Source of the DNA: Streptomyces populi
Lineage (GTDB): Bacteria; Actinomycetota; Actinomycetes; Streptomycetales; Streptomycetaceae
Direction: 5' to 3'
DNA length: 64,000 nucleotides
Assembly: GCF_002911015.1 (NCBI RefSeq)
Contig: NZ_KZ626847.1
Span: forward strand, 102,856-166,855
Positions 1 to 7,758 of this stretch are shown one piece after another. Each line of letters opens with the position of its first letter. Within the stretch, counting starts at the first letter, position 1. Under the pieces are notes generated by a model, which saw only the letters and a list, made by a program, of their open reading frames with translations, did no database searches and was not told where the DNA came from. The translations under genes were made by a program, and so were the position numbers.

Positions 1-159
1 CAGGTACGGATCGCCCCGCATGAGGTGCCAGTCGCGCGCGTTGACCGCGGCGGCGCGCACTCGGACGAGCACCCCGTCGTCGGCGACGGCCGGCGCGTCG
101 ACCTCCCTGAGTTTCAGGACATCGGGTGAGCCGTACCGGTCCTGGACGATCGCCTTCAT
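1..159 (-). CDS. MDR-superfamily zinc alcohol dehydrogenase / quinone oxidoreductase (N-terminal 53 aa, cut by window edge)
   Basis: The reading starts at an ATG (157-159) preceded by a GGAGG ribosome binding site and runs off the left edge. The visible protein begins MKAIVQDRYGSPDVLKLREV and continues with the GroES-like pattern VRVRAAAVNARDWHLMRG. This is the standard N-terminus of NADPH:quinone oxidoreductase and zinc-type alcohol dehydrogenases of the medium-chain family. These enzymes reduce quinones or carbonyls in the cytoplasm. The cofactor domain lies outside the window, so the subgroup cannot be decided. A 554-bp spacer holding a MITE-like element separates it from the next gene. 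Confidence 0.8.
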   Translation of the reverse strand, partial: MKAIVQDRYGSPDVLKLREVDAPAVADDGVLVRVRAAAVNARDWHLMRGDPYL

Positions 160-268
160 CGGTCCTCCGTGGCGAACGAGTTCGGTGCGGAACGGGTGGC
201 TGAGCGGAAGTCCAGCACCCCTCACGAGGGTAGGCAAGGGACCGCGGCACGGGTATCGGGGCGAACCC

Positions 269-478
269 CTAGGGCGTGTTTCGAAAGTAGCGTCGTCCGC
301 CCGGAGGGCGGGGCTCGCGGCGTCTGGTGCGGTGCATCGCAAGGCGGAGGGTCGCCCGCGTACTGGGTGTACTCGGGTGATCCCGACAACGCGGCGTGGG
401 GGTACCCCCTGCTCGAAGAGCTTGGGGGAGCCGTGCCAGGCGTCGCGAGCCAGACGGGACTTTCGAAACACGCCCTAG
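269..478. mobile_element. MITE-like non-autonomous element, 210 bp, perfect 20-bp terminal inverted repeats
   Basis: The left end CTAGGGCGTGTTTCGAAAGT (269-288) is repeated exactly in inverse orientation at 459-478. The interior is about 170 bp and encodes no transposase. The outermost CTAG on both sides could be a duplicated target or part of the repeat. Termini of the AGGGCGTG type are known from Streptomyces insertion sequences, which makes a non-autonomous derivative mobilised in trans likely. The interior carries a palindromic core (397-430) that recurs inside a USP gene at 10172-10202. Confidence 0.75.
397..430. repeat. Palindromic repeat core, copy 1 (inside the MITE-like element)
   Basis: The block begins TGGGGGTACCCCC, continues with a CGAAG-containing middle and ends GGGGGAG. 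It can fold because GGGGG/CCCCC pair locally and the distal GGGGG pairs with the same CCCCC. A closely matching block, with the same start, middle and end, lies at 10172-10202. The shared block suggests a small dispersed repeat family. Confidence 0.7.
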
Positions 479-713
479 GTGACACGTGGGACATGGTGGG
501 GGTGTGGGCGACGCACCGCCCGAGGCCCTCGAGTTCCCGGGAGGCGGTCAGCCGCCCTGGCCGGCGTTTCCGACCCCCAGGCCCCCCGGCCCGGCACGCC
601 GTTCCGCTCGACCGGGCCGTAATACAGGGCTGTTACACATGCCGTCAGACACGACACATGCCGCTGGACACGACCTACGCCACCGGCGAGGCGCCGCCCC
701 GGGGGGACACGGG

Positions 714-1718
714 TCACCGTGCGTCGCGCAGCCGGAGGAGGTAGGTCGCGGTCAGCGCGACGGCACGGTCCGTGTCCCGAGACAGTTCCACGAGCGCGTG
801 GGACACCCTCGTCCCCGGGATGCCCGCCAGTGCCTGGGTCAGCCGTCCGCGTGCGGATGCCCGCGTGGTGGGGCGGGCGAGCCGGTCGAGGAGCCCGGCC
901 GCGAGCCGGTCCGCCGTGGCGTCGTCGCCCGCCAGCACGCTCAGGGCGTCGGCCGCGTCCGTGTCGTTGCGCCCCTCCACGATCATGTCGACGAGCGTCG
1001 GGACCGCGTCGGCCACGCCTCGTGCGCCGAGCGCCAGAGCCGCATGCCCGCGGACCACGGGGTCGGGGCTCGCCAGGGCGGTCCGCAGCTGCGCGGTGGC
1101 CTCGGCGCCGGGCATCTCGGCGAGCGACCGGACGGCCCGTTCCCGTACCGCGGCCACCGGGGAGTCCAGGCCCTTCGCGAGCAGCGCCGGGCCGCGGTCG
1201 CCGGAGCGCGCCAGTGCCCAGCGAAGGGCCCCGGCGACGTTCGGCTCCGTCTCGCTCAGCGCCGCCTCGACCAGGGCCTCCACCGGCACCGGAACCTCGC
1301 CGGACGAGGAGAGCGCCGCTCGCTGGCGCGCGTCGGCGTTCTTCGAGGCCAACGCCTGTAGGAGCGCGACGACCTGGAGCACGTCCTCCCAGTCGGCCGG
1401 CTCCGCGGCCCGGATCCTGTCCAGCCGCGTGAGCAACTCGGTCTCCGCCTCGATGCGTTCGCGGGTCCGGCCGATGAGGTTCTCGACGAGTGACGAGGGC
1501 GCGAAGCCGGGATCGTCGAGCGCCCGTCCGATCTCGCGCAGCGACAGCCCCAGCGACCGCAGGCTCTCGATGTGGAAGATCCGCCGGATGTCCTGGCCGG
1601 AGTACTCCCGGTAGCCGGAGCCGGTGCGTCCCGAAGGGCGCACCAGACCGAGCGACTCGTAATGCCGCAGCATGCGGGCACTGACGCCGGACCGTCGCGC
1701 CACCTCACCGATCAACAC
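714..1718 (-). CDS. MerR-family regulator fused to HEAT repeats
   Basis: The protein has 334 residues. The first ~70 form a MerR winged-helix domain beginning MLIGEVARRSGVSARMLRHY, followed by an arginine-rich dimerisation helix (about 70-115). The rest, about residue 150 to the end, is a run of HEAT/PBS-type helical repeats with motifs such as VRGHAALALG and VRERAVRSLAEM. MerR proteins bind promoter DNA as dimers, and the HEAT array would be the sensing or partner-binding part. It starts at GTG only 3 nt after the stop of the HEAT gene at 1722-2411, so the two are translationally coupled and probably act as a pair. The effector is unknown. Confidence 0.85.
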   Translation of the reverse strand: MLIGEVARRSGVSARMLRHYESLGLVRPSGRTGSGYREYSGQDIRRIFHIESLRSLGLSLREIGRALDDPGFAPSSLVENLIGRTRERIEAETELLTRLDRIRAAEPADWEDVLQVVALLQALASKNADARQRAALSSSGEVPVPVEALVEAALSETEPNVAGALRWALARSGDRGPALLAKGLDSPVAAVRERAVRSLAEMPGAEATAQLRTALASPDPVVRGHAALALGARGVADAVPTLVDMIVEGRNDTDAADALSVLAGDDATADRLAAGLLDRLARPTTRASARGRLTQALAGIPGTRVSHALVELSRDTDRAVALTATYLLRLRDAR

Positions 1719-1721
1719 GCC

Positions 1722-2411
1722 CTATCGTCCCTCCCGGTCCGGCCCGTCGAGGACCGCGACGCGCTTCGCCTCCTCGATCGCGAGCTCGAAACCGGCGTCC
1801 GGGTCGCGCAGCAGCCGCTGCGTGGCGAGCGCGTGGGCACGCACCTGCGGCTCGGACGCCGTGGTCGCGGCGTGCACCACCGGCACCATCGCCTCTCCCA
1901 GTGCCACCAGGGCCTGGCTGAGACTCAGCTGCGTCTCCCGCCCGCCACGCCCGAGTTGCGTCGCCAGCAGCGTGGCCAGTGCGGCCTCCTCGCCCTCGGG
2001 CACGAGCACGACCGCGGTCCGCCAGGCGCTCCGTGCGACCTCGTCCTCGCTGTCGGACAGCAGCGCGGGCGTGATCGCCGGCCACGCCCTCCGGTCCCCG
2101 ATCTTGGACAGTGTGTGCAGGGCCTGGCTCCGTGCCTGCGCGTGGTCCGAGCGGACTTCGCGGAGCAGCGCGGGAAGCGTCACGGACACCGGGTGGCGGG
2201 TGAGTGCCCAGGTCAGCATGTCGCGGACGAAGAAGTCGGGCTCGATCGCGCACCGGTGGACGAGACCGGCGACGAACCGTGGGCCGGGTGCCGCGCCGGC
2301 CGCCATGGCGGCCCGGAGCCGCACCGACGAGCGGCCGTCCTCGAGCCCCCGGAGAATTCGTACCGCATCCGCATCCGCATCCGTGTCCTGGTCCTGTCCC
2401 GTGACCGTCAT
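1722..2411 (-). CDS. HEAT-repeat protein
   Basis: The 229-residue protein consists almost wholly of HEAT-type helical repeats, for example DHAQARSQALHTLSKIG and EVARSAWRTAVVLV. I place the start at the ATG at 2411, beginning MTVTGQDQDT, because GGAGGTGG lies 5-6 nt upstream; the open frame itself extends 13 codons further. There is no signal peptide or membrane segment, so it is cytoplasmic and probably a protein-binding scaffold. It is the first gene of a two-gene unit with the MerR-HEAT regulator, which shares the same fold. A ligand-responsive or regulator-binding role is an inference. Confidence 0.8.
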   Translation of the reverse strand: MTVTGQDQDTDADADAVRILRGLEDGRSSVRLRAAMAAGAAPGPRFVAGLVHRCAIEPDFFVRDMLTWALTRHPVSVTLPALLREVRSDHAQARSQALHTLSKIGDRRAWPAITPALLSDSEDEVARSAWRTAVVLVPEGEEAALATLLATQLGRGGRETQLSLSQALVALGEAMVPVVHAATTASEPQVRAHALATQRLLRDPDAGFELAIEEAKRVAVLDGPDREGR

Positions 2412-2582
2412 CGAGACCACCTCCTCGGCGAGCAGTGAAGACCTTGTCACCGTGTCAAGGTCAAGCGTCCTGCCCAGCCCGGCCCCGCTCAGTCACGACT
2501 CGCCCCGCACCCGGTTCGTCCCGCGCGGCGGCGCGAGGGCGCACGCCCGGTGTCCTCGGGGCGATGCCCGAGGTCCGTGGGT

Positions 2583-3191
2583 TCAGGCACGCGCGGGCCA
2601 CCGGTCCGGTTCCCGGCCCAGCAGGCGCAGCGTCTCGTCGAGCGGTCCCGACCCGTCGGGCACGCCCAGCGCCGGGGCGAAGGCGTTTCCAGGGCCGCGG
2701 ACGGCCGGATCGTCCGGTACCCGTCGGGCCGTGGCGAGCGCCGCGCCGAGGACGTCGTCGGAGAGTTCCAGGCCCGCTCCCAGGGTCGCGGCGACGTCCC
2801 AGGCGTGCACGACGTAGTCGACGAAGTGGAAGCGGACGGCCTGCCGTCCGGGAAAACTTCCGCCCAGCTCGGGGAGCGCGAACTCCCGCTCCGTCACGCC
2901 GGGTTCGGCGAAGGCCGCGAGCACCGTCGCCGCGGCCGCCTCGTGGACGCGGGCCGGCTCGTCCATGTCCCGCGGTTCCCGCCAGTGTGCCGCCTCCAGT
3001 CCCGCTCCGCGCGCGGCCGCCGCGAAGCCGAGGTGCTGTGCGGTCATGTGCGCCACGAGCCGGCGGAGGCTCCAGTCCGCGCACGGTGTGGCGCGGTCCC
3101 AGTCCGCGTTCTCCGCCAGTCCCACCACCCGCAAGGCCTCGTGGACGGCGATCCGGTCGAGTTCCACGATGTCCGCTCCGGTGACATTCAT
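2583..3191 (-). CDS. TIGR03086-type metal-binding protein (mycothiol maleylpyruvate isomerase N-terminal superfamily)
   Basis: The 202-residue protein has the DinB-like helical pattern of the actinobacterial TIGR03086 family: an N-terminal DRATPCADWSLRRLVAHM motif, then HFVDYVVHAWDVA in the middle. The histidines in LVAHM and YVVHAWD are the expected metal ligands. Relatives include mycothiol-dependent maleylpyruvate isomerase, but most members are uncharacterised, and the substrate cannot be named here. It starts at an ATG with only a weak ribosome binding site. It lies 84 bp downstream of a TetR regulator on the same strand and may be its target. Confidence 0.8.
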   Translation of the reverse strand: MNVTGADIVELDRIAVHEALRVVGLAENADWDRATPCADWSLRRLVAHMTAQHLGFAAAARGAGLEAAHWREPRDMDEPARVHEAAAATVLAAFAEPGVTEREFALPELGGSFPGRQAVRFHFVDYVVHAWDVAATLGAGLELSDDVLGAALATARRVPDDPAVRGPGNAFAPALGVPDGSGPLDETLRLLGREPDRWPARA

Positions 3192-3275
3192 GGTCCGACC
3201 GTAAAACTGTGCGACCGGTCGTGCAATTTGTTTTCCGGCCGCAGATCCCTCCGGGGCCGGGGCCGGGTCAGGGGG

Positions 3276-3914
3276 TCATTCCCCCAGGGGTACGGGCGTC
3301 CCGTCCGCCGAGGCGTTCCGCAACCGGTCCGCGATGCCGACCCGGGCCCGGCCGTAGGCGGTCTCCTCGTCGTGCAGCACGGATACGGCGTTGGCCGTCT
3401 CCATCAACGCCACCAGTTCGAAGGCGAGTTGGGGGACATCGGTGTCCGAACGCAGCTCTCCGCCGGTGCGGGCCTCGTCGATCGTGCGCTCCATCAGGCC
3501 CGTCCACGCCCGGTGGGCCGAGACCACCGCGTCGTGCACCGGCCCGGACCGGGCGTCGAACTCGGCGATGACCCCGTAGAAGAAACAGCCGCCCGGGAAG
3601 ACCCGACCGCGGGAGTACTCGAGCCACAGCTCGCACAGCCGCCGCACCCGACCGACCCCGGCCGGCACCTGTTCCGCGGGCCGGATCACCCGCTCGGCGA
3701 AGATCCGTCCGGCTTCGCGCACGGTCGCGAGCTGAAGCTCCTGTTTGGACCCGAAGAGGGCGAACACCCCGCTCTTGCTGAGCCCCAGTTCGGTCGCGAG
3801 CCGTCCCGCGGACAGCGCTTCCAGTCCTTCGACCGACGCGATGTCGACCGTTCGGTCCAGTACCGACTGCCGGGTACGGTTGCCCCGTTCGATCCGCCCG
3901 TCGAGCCGGGTCAT
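3276..3914 (-). CDS. TetR-family transcriptional regulator
   Basis: The protein has 212 residues from the ATG at 3914, which has GGGGAG about 9 nt upstream. The frame runs further upstream but those 52 codons are arginine/proline-rich and unlike a TetR N-terminus. The HTH covers about residues 15-60, with RTRQSVLDRTVDIASVEG and LGLSKSGVFALFGSKQE. The C-terminal ligand domain contains GRVFPGGCFFYGVIAEFDAR, typical of the TetR_C_11-like subgroup. It probably represses itself and the downstream TIGR03086 gene. Confidence 0.85.
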   Translation of the reverse strand: MTRLDGRIERGNRTRQSVLDRTVDIASVEGLEALSAGRLATELGLSKSGVFALFGSKQELQLATVREAGRIFAERVIRPAEQVPAGVGRVRRLCELWLEYSRGRVFPGGCFFYGVIAEFDARSGPVHDAVVSAHRAWTGLMERTIDEARTGGELRSDTDVPQLAFELVALMETANAVSVLHDEETAYGRARVGIADRLRNASADGTPVPLGE

Positions 3915-4181
3915 CGCCGAACTCCCCGGCGCGTGTCCACCCGGGCCCGGGTGTCCTGCCGGCCCAGCGCGGCCGCGGACACGCGGCACCGCGCGCCGGG
4001 TCCGGGGAGCGGGGGGCTGCCGCCGGGGAATGTCGGATCGTCGCTCACGACAGACCACTCTAAGTCTCACGGAACGGCCGACGGCACGGCGCGGAGCGAG
4101 CCCGTCGCCCCCGGCCGCGTGTTTCCCGGCCGAAACCCCGAGCGATGGAGCGCGGAGTGTTCGTATGATCGGCTGCGGGAC

Positions 4182-4255
4182 GGGGTTCGTAGCGCAGAGG
4201 TCGTCGCGCCTTCACCTCATGTGGGAGGACGCCGGTTCGAATCCGGCCGGCCCCG
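4182..4255 (+). tRNA. tRNA-like gene with CAU anticodon (possible tRNA-Met pseudogene)
   Basis: A cloverleaf can be drawn. The D-arm pairs GCGC with GCGC around a GGTCGTC-containing loop. The anticodon loop CTCATGT gives CAT at 34-36 after the conserved T33. The T-arm is GCCGG-TTCGAAT-CCGGC with the canonical TTCGAAT loop. The acceptor stem pairs GGGGTTC with CGGCCCC but has two G-U pairs and a C-C mismatch, and the anticodon stem has one A-G mismatch. The variable loop is short. A 9-bp perfect stem (4177-4185 with 4251-4259) closes the structure from outside. The defects suggest a divergent or decayed tRNA. Its 5' half overlaps nothing, but its 3' half is antisense to the LLM gene end. Confidence 0.5.
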
Positions 4256-5321
4256 TCCCACCCGTGCCGGGCGTCCCGGCAGGGCGTGCATCGGCCGGGG
4301 AGGCCGGGCGCCAGCCCAGCTCGGGGGCGATCAGGTGCCGTGTGTCGTGCAGGATCTGTTCGTACTCCTCCCGGTGGAACTCGTACGGCAGTTCCAGGCG
4401 CAGCTCCGACACCTGGGCGAGGACCGGGTCGGCGGTCAGGTGTTCGAGGATCTGTTCGGCGGTGCCCACCACGTCGGGGGCGAACAGGGTCCGCTTCGGG
4501 CCCTGGGGTGCGAGGGTCCGGGCGTGACGGGCGGCCGCGTAGGCGCGGTAGCGGGCCCGGCCGGCCGCGTCCGCGCCGTCGAAGGGCACGATCACCCGGC
4601 CCAGCGCCACCCGTGCCGGACGCTCCGCGCCCTGCGCGGACAGCCTCCGGCGGTACTCGGCCAGCAGATTCAGCTGTGCCGTGGTGAAGTCGTCGGTCCC
4701 CTCGCCGGTGACGATGTTGCCGGTCAGCAGACCCAGGCCGTTCTCCGCCGCCCAGCGCACCGAGCGCAGGCTCCCGCCGCCGTACCAGACGCGGTGCGCC
4801 AGACCGGGGCTGTGCGGTTGCAGACGGGGGCGCTGGACGTTGCCCGGCGAGTGGATGACCGTGTCCGGACCGCCGAGGTGGTCGCCGCGCAGGTTGTCGA
4901 GGACACGGGCGATCCTGCCGTACGACAGGTCGAGGCGGCGCCAGTCCCCGTCGTGCACGAGGTCGCCGAGCAGGTCGGCGTGCGGCATCCCGGTGCTGAA
5001 GCCGATCTGGAGCCGGCCCCGGGACAGCACGTCGGCCAGCGCCAGGTCCTCGGCGAGGCGGAAGGGGTTCTCGTAGCCGATCGGTATGACCGCGGTGCCG
5101 AGTTCGATCCGCTCGGTGCGCTGGCTCGCCGCGGTGAGGAACACGGCCGCCGAGGCGACACCGTGTTCGAGGTGCCGTTGCCTGATCCAGGCACCGTCGA
5201 AGCCCGCCCGCTCGCCGTGCTCGAACAGCCGGAGGGTCTCCTCCAGGCCGGTGTACGGGTCGTCGTCGGCGAAGTTGCCCGGGGTGAGGAAGGCCAGGGA
5301 GGTGATGGCGGGAGTGCTCAT
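4212..5321 (-). CDS. LLM-class flavin-dependent oxidoreductase
   Basis: This bacterial-luciferase-like monooxygenase has 369 residues. It shows the TIM-barrel pattern LAFLTPGNFADDDPYTGLEE at the start, GTAVIPIGYENPFRLAEDLA for strand/helix 3, and RLQIGFSTGMPHADLL. Such enzymes use reduced FMN or F420. The natural substrate is unknown. The last ~20 residues, ending AGFEPASSHMR, read antisense through the T-arm of the tRNA-like element. This tail is the usual sign of a coding frame running into a tRNA, so the biologically relevant end may be earlier in evolutionary terms. The ribosome binding site is weak. The gene lies 133 bp downstream of the DUF1684 gene on the same strand. Confidence 0.85.
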   Translation of the reverse strand: MSTPAITSLAFLTPGNFADDDPYTGLEETLRLFEHGERAGFDGAWIRQRHLEHGVASAAVFLTAASQRTERIELGTAVIPIGYENPFRLAEDLALADVLSRGRLQIGFSTGMPHADLLGDLVHDGDWRRLDLSYGRIARVLDNLRGDHLGGPDTVIHSPGNVQRPRLQPHSPGLAHRVWYGGGSLRSVRWAAENGLGLLTGNIVTGEGTDDFTTAQLNLLAEYRRRLSAQGAERPARVALGRVIVPFDGADAAGRARYRAYAAARHARTLAPQGPKRTLFAPDVVGTAEQILEHLTADPVLAQVSELRLELPYEFHREEYEQILHDTRHLIAPELGWRPASPADARPAGTPGTGGTGPAGFEPASSHMR

Positions 5322-5454
5322 GAGGCGCGGGCCCTTCAGCTCGTGATGGTCTCGGCGGGGGAGGGGAGCCGGGGGCCGGGACGTGCGCCGGGGACGGCGG
5401 CCGGGGCCGGGGCGTGCCGCGGCCCCGGCCGCCCCGGTCCGGGAAGCGGGGTGT

Positions 5455-6279
5455 TCAGGAACCGCCGCGTTCGCGCGGGATCTTCTGGCCCGCCTCGATC
5501 GCCACCGGCAGCCGGTTCTCCGCCGGGGGGAGCGGGCAGGTGGCCAGGTCCGTGTAGGCGCACGGCAGGTTCGCGGCGCGGTTGAAGTCCAGGACGACCG
5601 TGCCGTCGGCGGCGGGCGCGTCGACGGACAGGGACCGGTTGGCGGCGTAGGTGGTGACCCCGGACGTCGCGTCGGTGAACAGGACGGTCAGCCGGCCCCG
5701 ACCGTGCCCGGGGAACGCGGTCAGCGCCAACGGGCGTCCGTCCAGCTCGAACTCGATCCTGCCGGGGGCCTCGTACACGTGCTCGAGGCCCTCGACCGCG
5801 GCGCCCACGGTGGTGGGCCGCGGCTCGTCGAAGGGGACGTAGTGGCCCGTCACGGCCCAGCGGGGGTCGGGGGCGTAGACGGGCGTTCCGGCGAAGGCCG
5901 TACGCAGCGGGGCGTCCGGGTGACGGGGCCGCACGATGTCATGGCCGCCCCGCTTGGCGACCTCGATGACGGCGTCCTTCCAGACGGCGTCGACGCCACC
6001 GCGTTCGGGCAGGACGCCGAACCGGTGCTCACCGCGCACCGGCGTCCCGTCGACGGTCAGTTCCTCGCCCTCGTCGAGGGTGACGACGACCCCGTCGCGG
6101 CCGGTGCGCCAGGCACCGGGCGCGTCGGGGAAGCGCTGCGGCCGGTCGTCGAGCCAGTGCAGGCCGGTGATCGCCAGGAATCCGTGCGGGTGGGCGAGTT
6201 GCGCTTCCTGGGCGCGGTACCACTCCAGCCACCGCTCGGTGAAGGCGTGGAGGTCCGTCGAGGTCGCCTCGGTGGTCAT
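5455..6279 (-). CDS. DUF1684 domain protein
   Basis: The 274-residue protein has the hallmarks of DUF1684. It begins with an aromatic/charged helix ERWLEWYRAQEAQLAHPHGF followed by LAITGLHWLD. It ends with the signature DFNRAANLPCAYTDLATCPL and then NRLPVAIEAGQK. There is no signal peptide. The biochemical function of the family is not established to my knowledge. It starts at ATG 6279 with a good AGGAG 6 nt upstream. It sits between two LLM flavin oxidoreductases on the same strand, which suggests a shared catabolic or detoxification role. Confidence 0.85.
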   Translation of the reverse strand: MTTEATSTDLHAFTERWLEWYRAQEAQLAHPHGFLAITGLHWLDDRPQRFPDAPGAWRTGRDGVVVTLDEGEELTVDGTPVRGEHRFGVLPERGGVDAVWKDAVIEVAKRGGHDIVRPRHPDAPLRTAFAGTPVYAPDPRWAVTGHYVPFDEPRPTTVGAAVEGLEHVYEAPGRIEFELDGRPLALTAFPGHGRGRLTVLFTDATSGVTTYAANRSLSVDAPAADGTVVLDFNRAANLPCAYTDLATCPLPPAENRLPVAIEAGQKIPRERGGS

Positions 6280-6358
6280 GAATTCTCCTTCGGTGTACGG
6301 GGGTTCGCTCCCGCGCGGGGATGCCGTGACGCGGGAACGGTGAACCGGGTGGTGGGGC

Positions 6359-7282
6359 TCAGCGGGCCAGTTCGCCGAGGAGGGCCCAGGTGCGGCGCCG
6401 GGCCGCCTCCCCCGCCAACTCGGTGCTCGAGAAGACGACTTCGGTGGCCCCGGCGTCGCGGTAGCGCCGTACCTCGGCCTCGACCGCCTTCTCGTCGCCG
6501 ATCACGGCCAGGTCCGCGGCGCGCCGGCCGCCGGAGAGTTCGATGACCCGGGCGTAGGACGGGATCTGTTCGTAGAAGGCGAGGCTCTCGGTGGCCCTGG
6601 TTCGCACGGCGTCCACGTCGTCCGTGACCACGCCCGGCACCAGCGCCACGATCCGGGGAGCGGGCCGTCCGGCGGCCTCGGCCGCGGCGGTCAGGGCGGG
6701 CACGATGTGTTCGGCGAGGGCGCGCGGCCCGGCGAGGTAGGGCAGGATCCCGTCCGCCAGTTCACCGCTGACCCGCAGCGCCTGGGGGCCCATCGCGGCG
6801 ACCAGCAGCGGAACACCGCCCTCGGCGCCCGGCACGCGCGCGGGCATCGGGGTGGTGGCGCTGAGCAGTTCACCGTGGAAGTCGGCCGTGCCGGTCTCGG
6901 TCAACTGGCGCAGTACGGTGAGGAATTCGCGCAGACGGGCGATGGGACGCTCGAAGGGCAGGCCGAAGCCGGTCTCCGTCAGCAGTTTCGTGCCCAGGGC
7001 CAGTCCGAGGTGGTAACGGCCGTGGGTGGCGGCCTGGGCGGTCTGGGCCTGGCTGGAGACCAGCAGCGGATGGCGGCCGAAGACGGGGATCGCGGAAGTG
7101 CCCACGTGCAGTTCCGGTACCGCGCGCCCGACGATCGCGGCGAGCTGCGGTGAGTCCGCGCCGAAGGTCTGGCCGAACCACACGGACCGCAGACCGGCGG
7201 CCGCGGCCTCCTCGGCCAGTTCGACACTGGCGTCGACCTGGTTCTGCGCGTCGGACGCGTTGAGTGCTACTCCAACTGTCAT
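6359..7282 (-). CDS. LLM-class (F420/FMN) flavin-dependent oxidoreductase
   Basis: From the ATG at 7282 the protein has 307 residues and begins MTVGVALNASDAQNQVDASV. It contains the luciferase-like barrel elements LRSVWFGQTFGADSPQL, VGTSAIPVFGRHPLLVSSQA and GRYHLGLALGTK. F420-dependent mycobacterial and Streptomyces members look like this, but cofactor choice is not decidable. The frame is open for 162 codons further upstream without recognisable sequence. There is no convincing Shine-Dalgarno site before ATG 7282, and an 8-bp inverted repeat straddles the start codon, so transcription may be leaderless and operator-controlled. Confidence 0.8.
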   Translation of the reverse strand: MTVGVALNASDAQNQVDASVELAEEAAAAGLRSVWFGQTFGADSPQLAAIVGRAVPELHVGTSAIPVFGRHPLLVSSQAQTAQAATHGRYHLGLALGTKLLTETGFGLPFERPIARLREFLTVLRQLTETGTADFHGELLSATTPMPARVPGAEGGVPLLVAAMGPQALRVSGELADGILPYLAGPRALAEHIVPALTAAAEAAGRPAPRIVALVPGVVTDDVDAVRTRATESLAFYEQIPSYARVIELSGGRRAADLAVIGDEKAVEAEVRRYRDAGATEVVFSSTELAGEAARRRTWALLGELAR

Positions 7283-7292
7283 GTCAGTTGGA
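7271..7292. promoter_or_regulatory. Inverted repeat overlapping the LLM start codon (candidate operator)
   Basis: TCCAACTG (7271-7278) and CAGTTGGA (7285-7292) form a perfect 8-bp inverted repeat with a 6-nt spacer that contains the ATG of the leftward LLM gene. Length and symmetry fit a dimeric repressor site such as a TetR or MarR operator. No regulator gene is immediately adjacent. Confidence 0.45.
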
Positions 7293-7537
7293 ACGGGTCC
7301 TCGACGAGCCCGCATTCCGTTCGTGTGTGACGGCTGTATGTCAGTCGTGTGATGCGCGGTCGGCCGGGTCCGCCGGTCTTCCGGCGCGCGTGTCCACGGG
7401 GCCGTGGGTCTGCGGGGCCGACGGCCGGACGCGGGACGGCAGGGCGCGGCAGCCACGTGCGTCGACGGGCCTGCCGGTCGTCTCCCCGGTACGAACAGTG
7501 CGTTGACGCCTTCCGCCCCGCGTGATTGCATCCCGCC

Positions 7538-7621
7538 ATGCCGTTGTCGGAGCCCCTGACCCGCCGCCGTGCCGTGGACCTCGTCCGCGTCGCCGCCGCG
7601 CTGTGTCGGACGACCGGCTGA
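7538..7621 (+). CDS. Cys-containing leader peptide upstream of sulfite oxidase
   Basis: This 27-residue ORF begins MPLSEPLTRRRAVDLVRVAA and ends ALCRTTG. It has the LTRR-x-AVDL-x-RV-x-x-ALC pattern of the short 'putative leader peptide' family seen upstream of sulfur genes in Streptomyces. The single Cys near the end would be the sensing codon if translation pausing controls the downstream gene. It ends 137 bp before the sulfite oxidase start, enough for an attenuator structure. Homologous leader peptides occur at 39041, 61606 and 63939 in this window. Confidence 0.75.
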   Translation: MPLSEPLTRRRAVDLVRVAAALCRTTG

Positions 7622-7758
7622 CCACGAGACTTCCCCTCCCCGTTCCCGACCGCCGCCAGGCGTGAGCCGGTCGAGCTCGTACGGGCCGTCCCGGGCAGGA
7701 CCGCGCCTTCTCCCGCAGAGCCCTCTCGTTCGTCCCCCCGTCATGATGAGGACCCGCC

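Larger units (their letters stand above)
160..713. other. Intergenic spacer with MITE-like insertion and a short tandem repeat
   Basis: No coding region is supported here. The open frames in the spacer have no ribosome binding site or recognisable protein. It contains the inverted-repeat element at 269-478 and an imperfect tandem pair of 19-mers at 636-654 and 655-673 (unit starting CACATGCCG and ending ACACGA, with three or four differences). The tandem pair might be a regulator site for the gene starting at 159, but it is about 480 bp upstream of that start, so this is weak. Confidence 0.6.

Noticed and set aside
4182..4255. tRNA-Sec (UCA) interpretation of the tRNA-like element
   Set aside because: The bases TCA occur in the anticodon arm, but placing them in the loop breaks the D and anticodon stems and there is no long variable arm. 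The CAU reading fits better.
2550..5585. Long rightward open frame of about 1,000 codons
   Set aside because: It is an antisense reading of the genes between 2583 and 5321. Its composition is arginine/glycine-rich with no domain, as is usual in GC-rich DNA.
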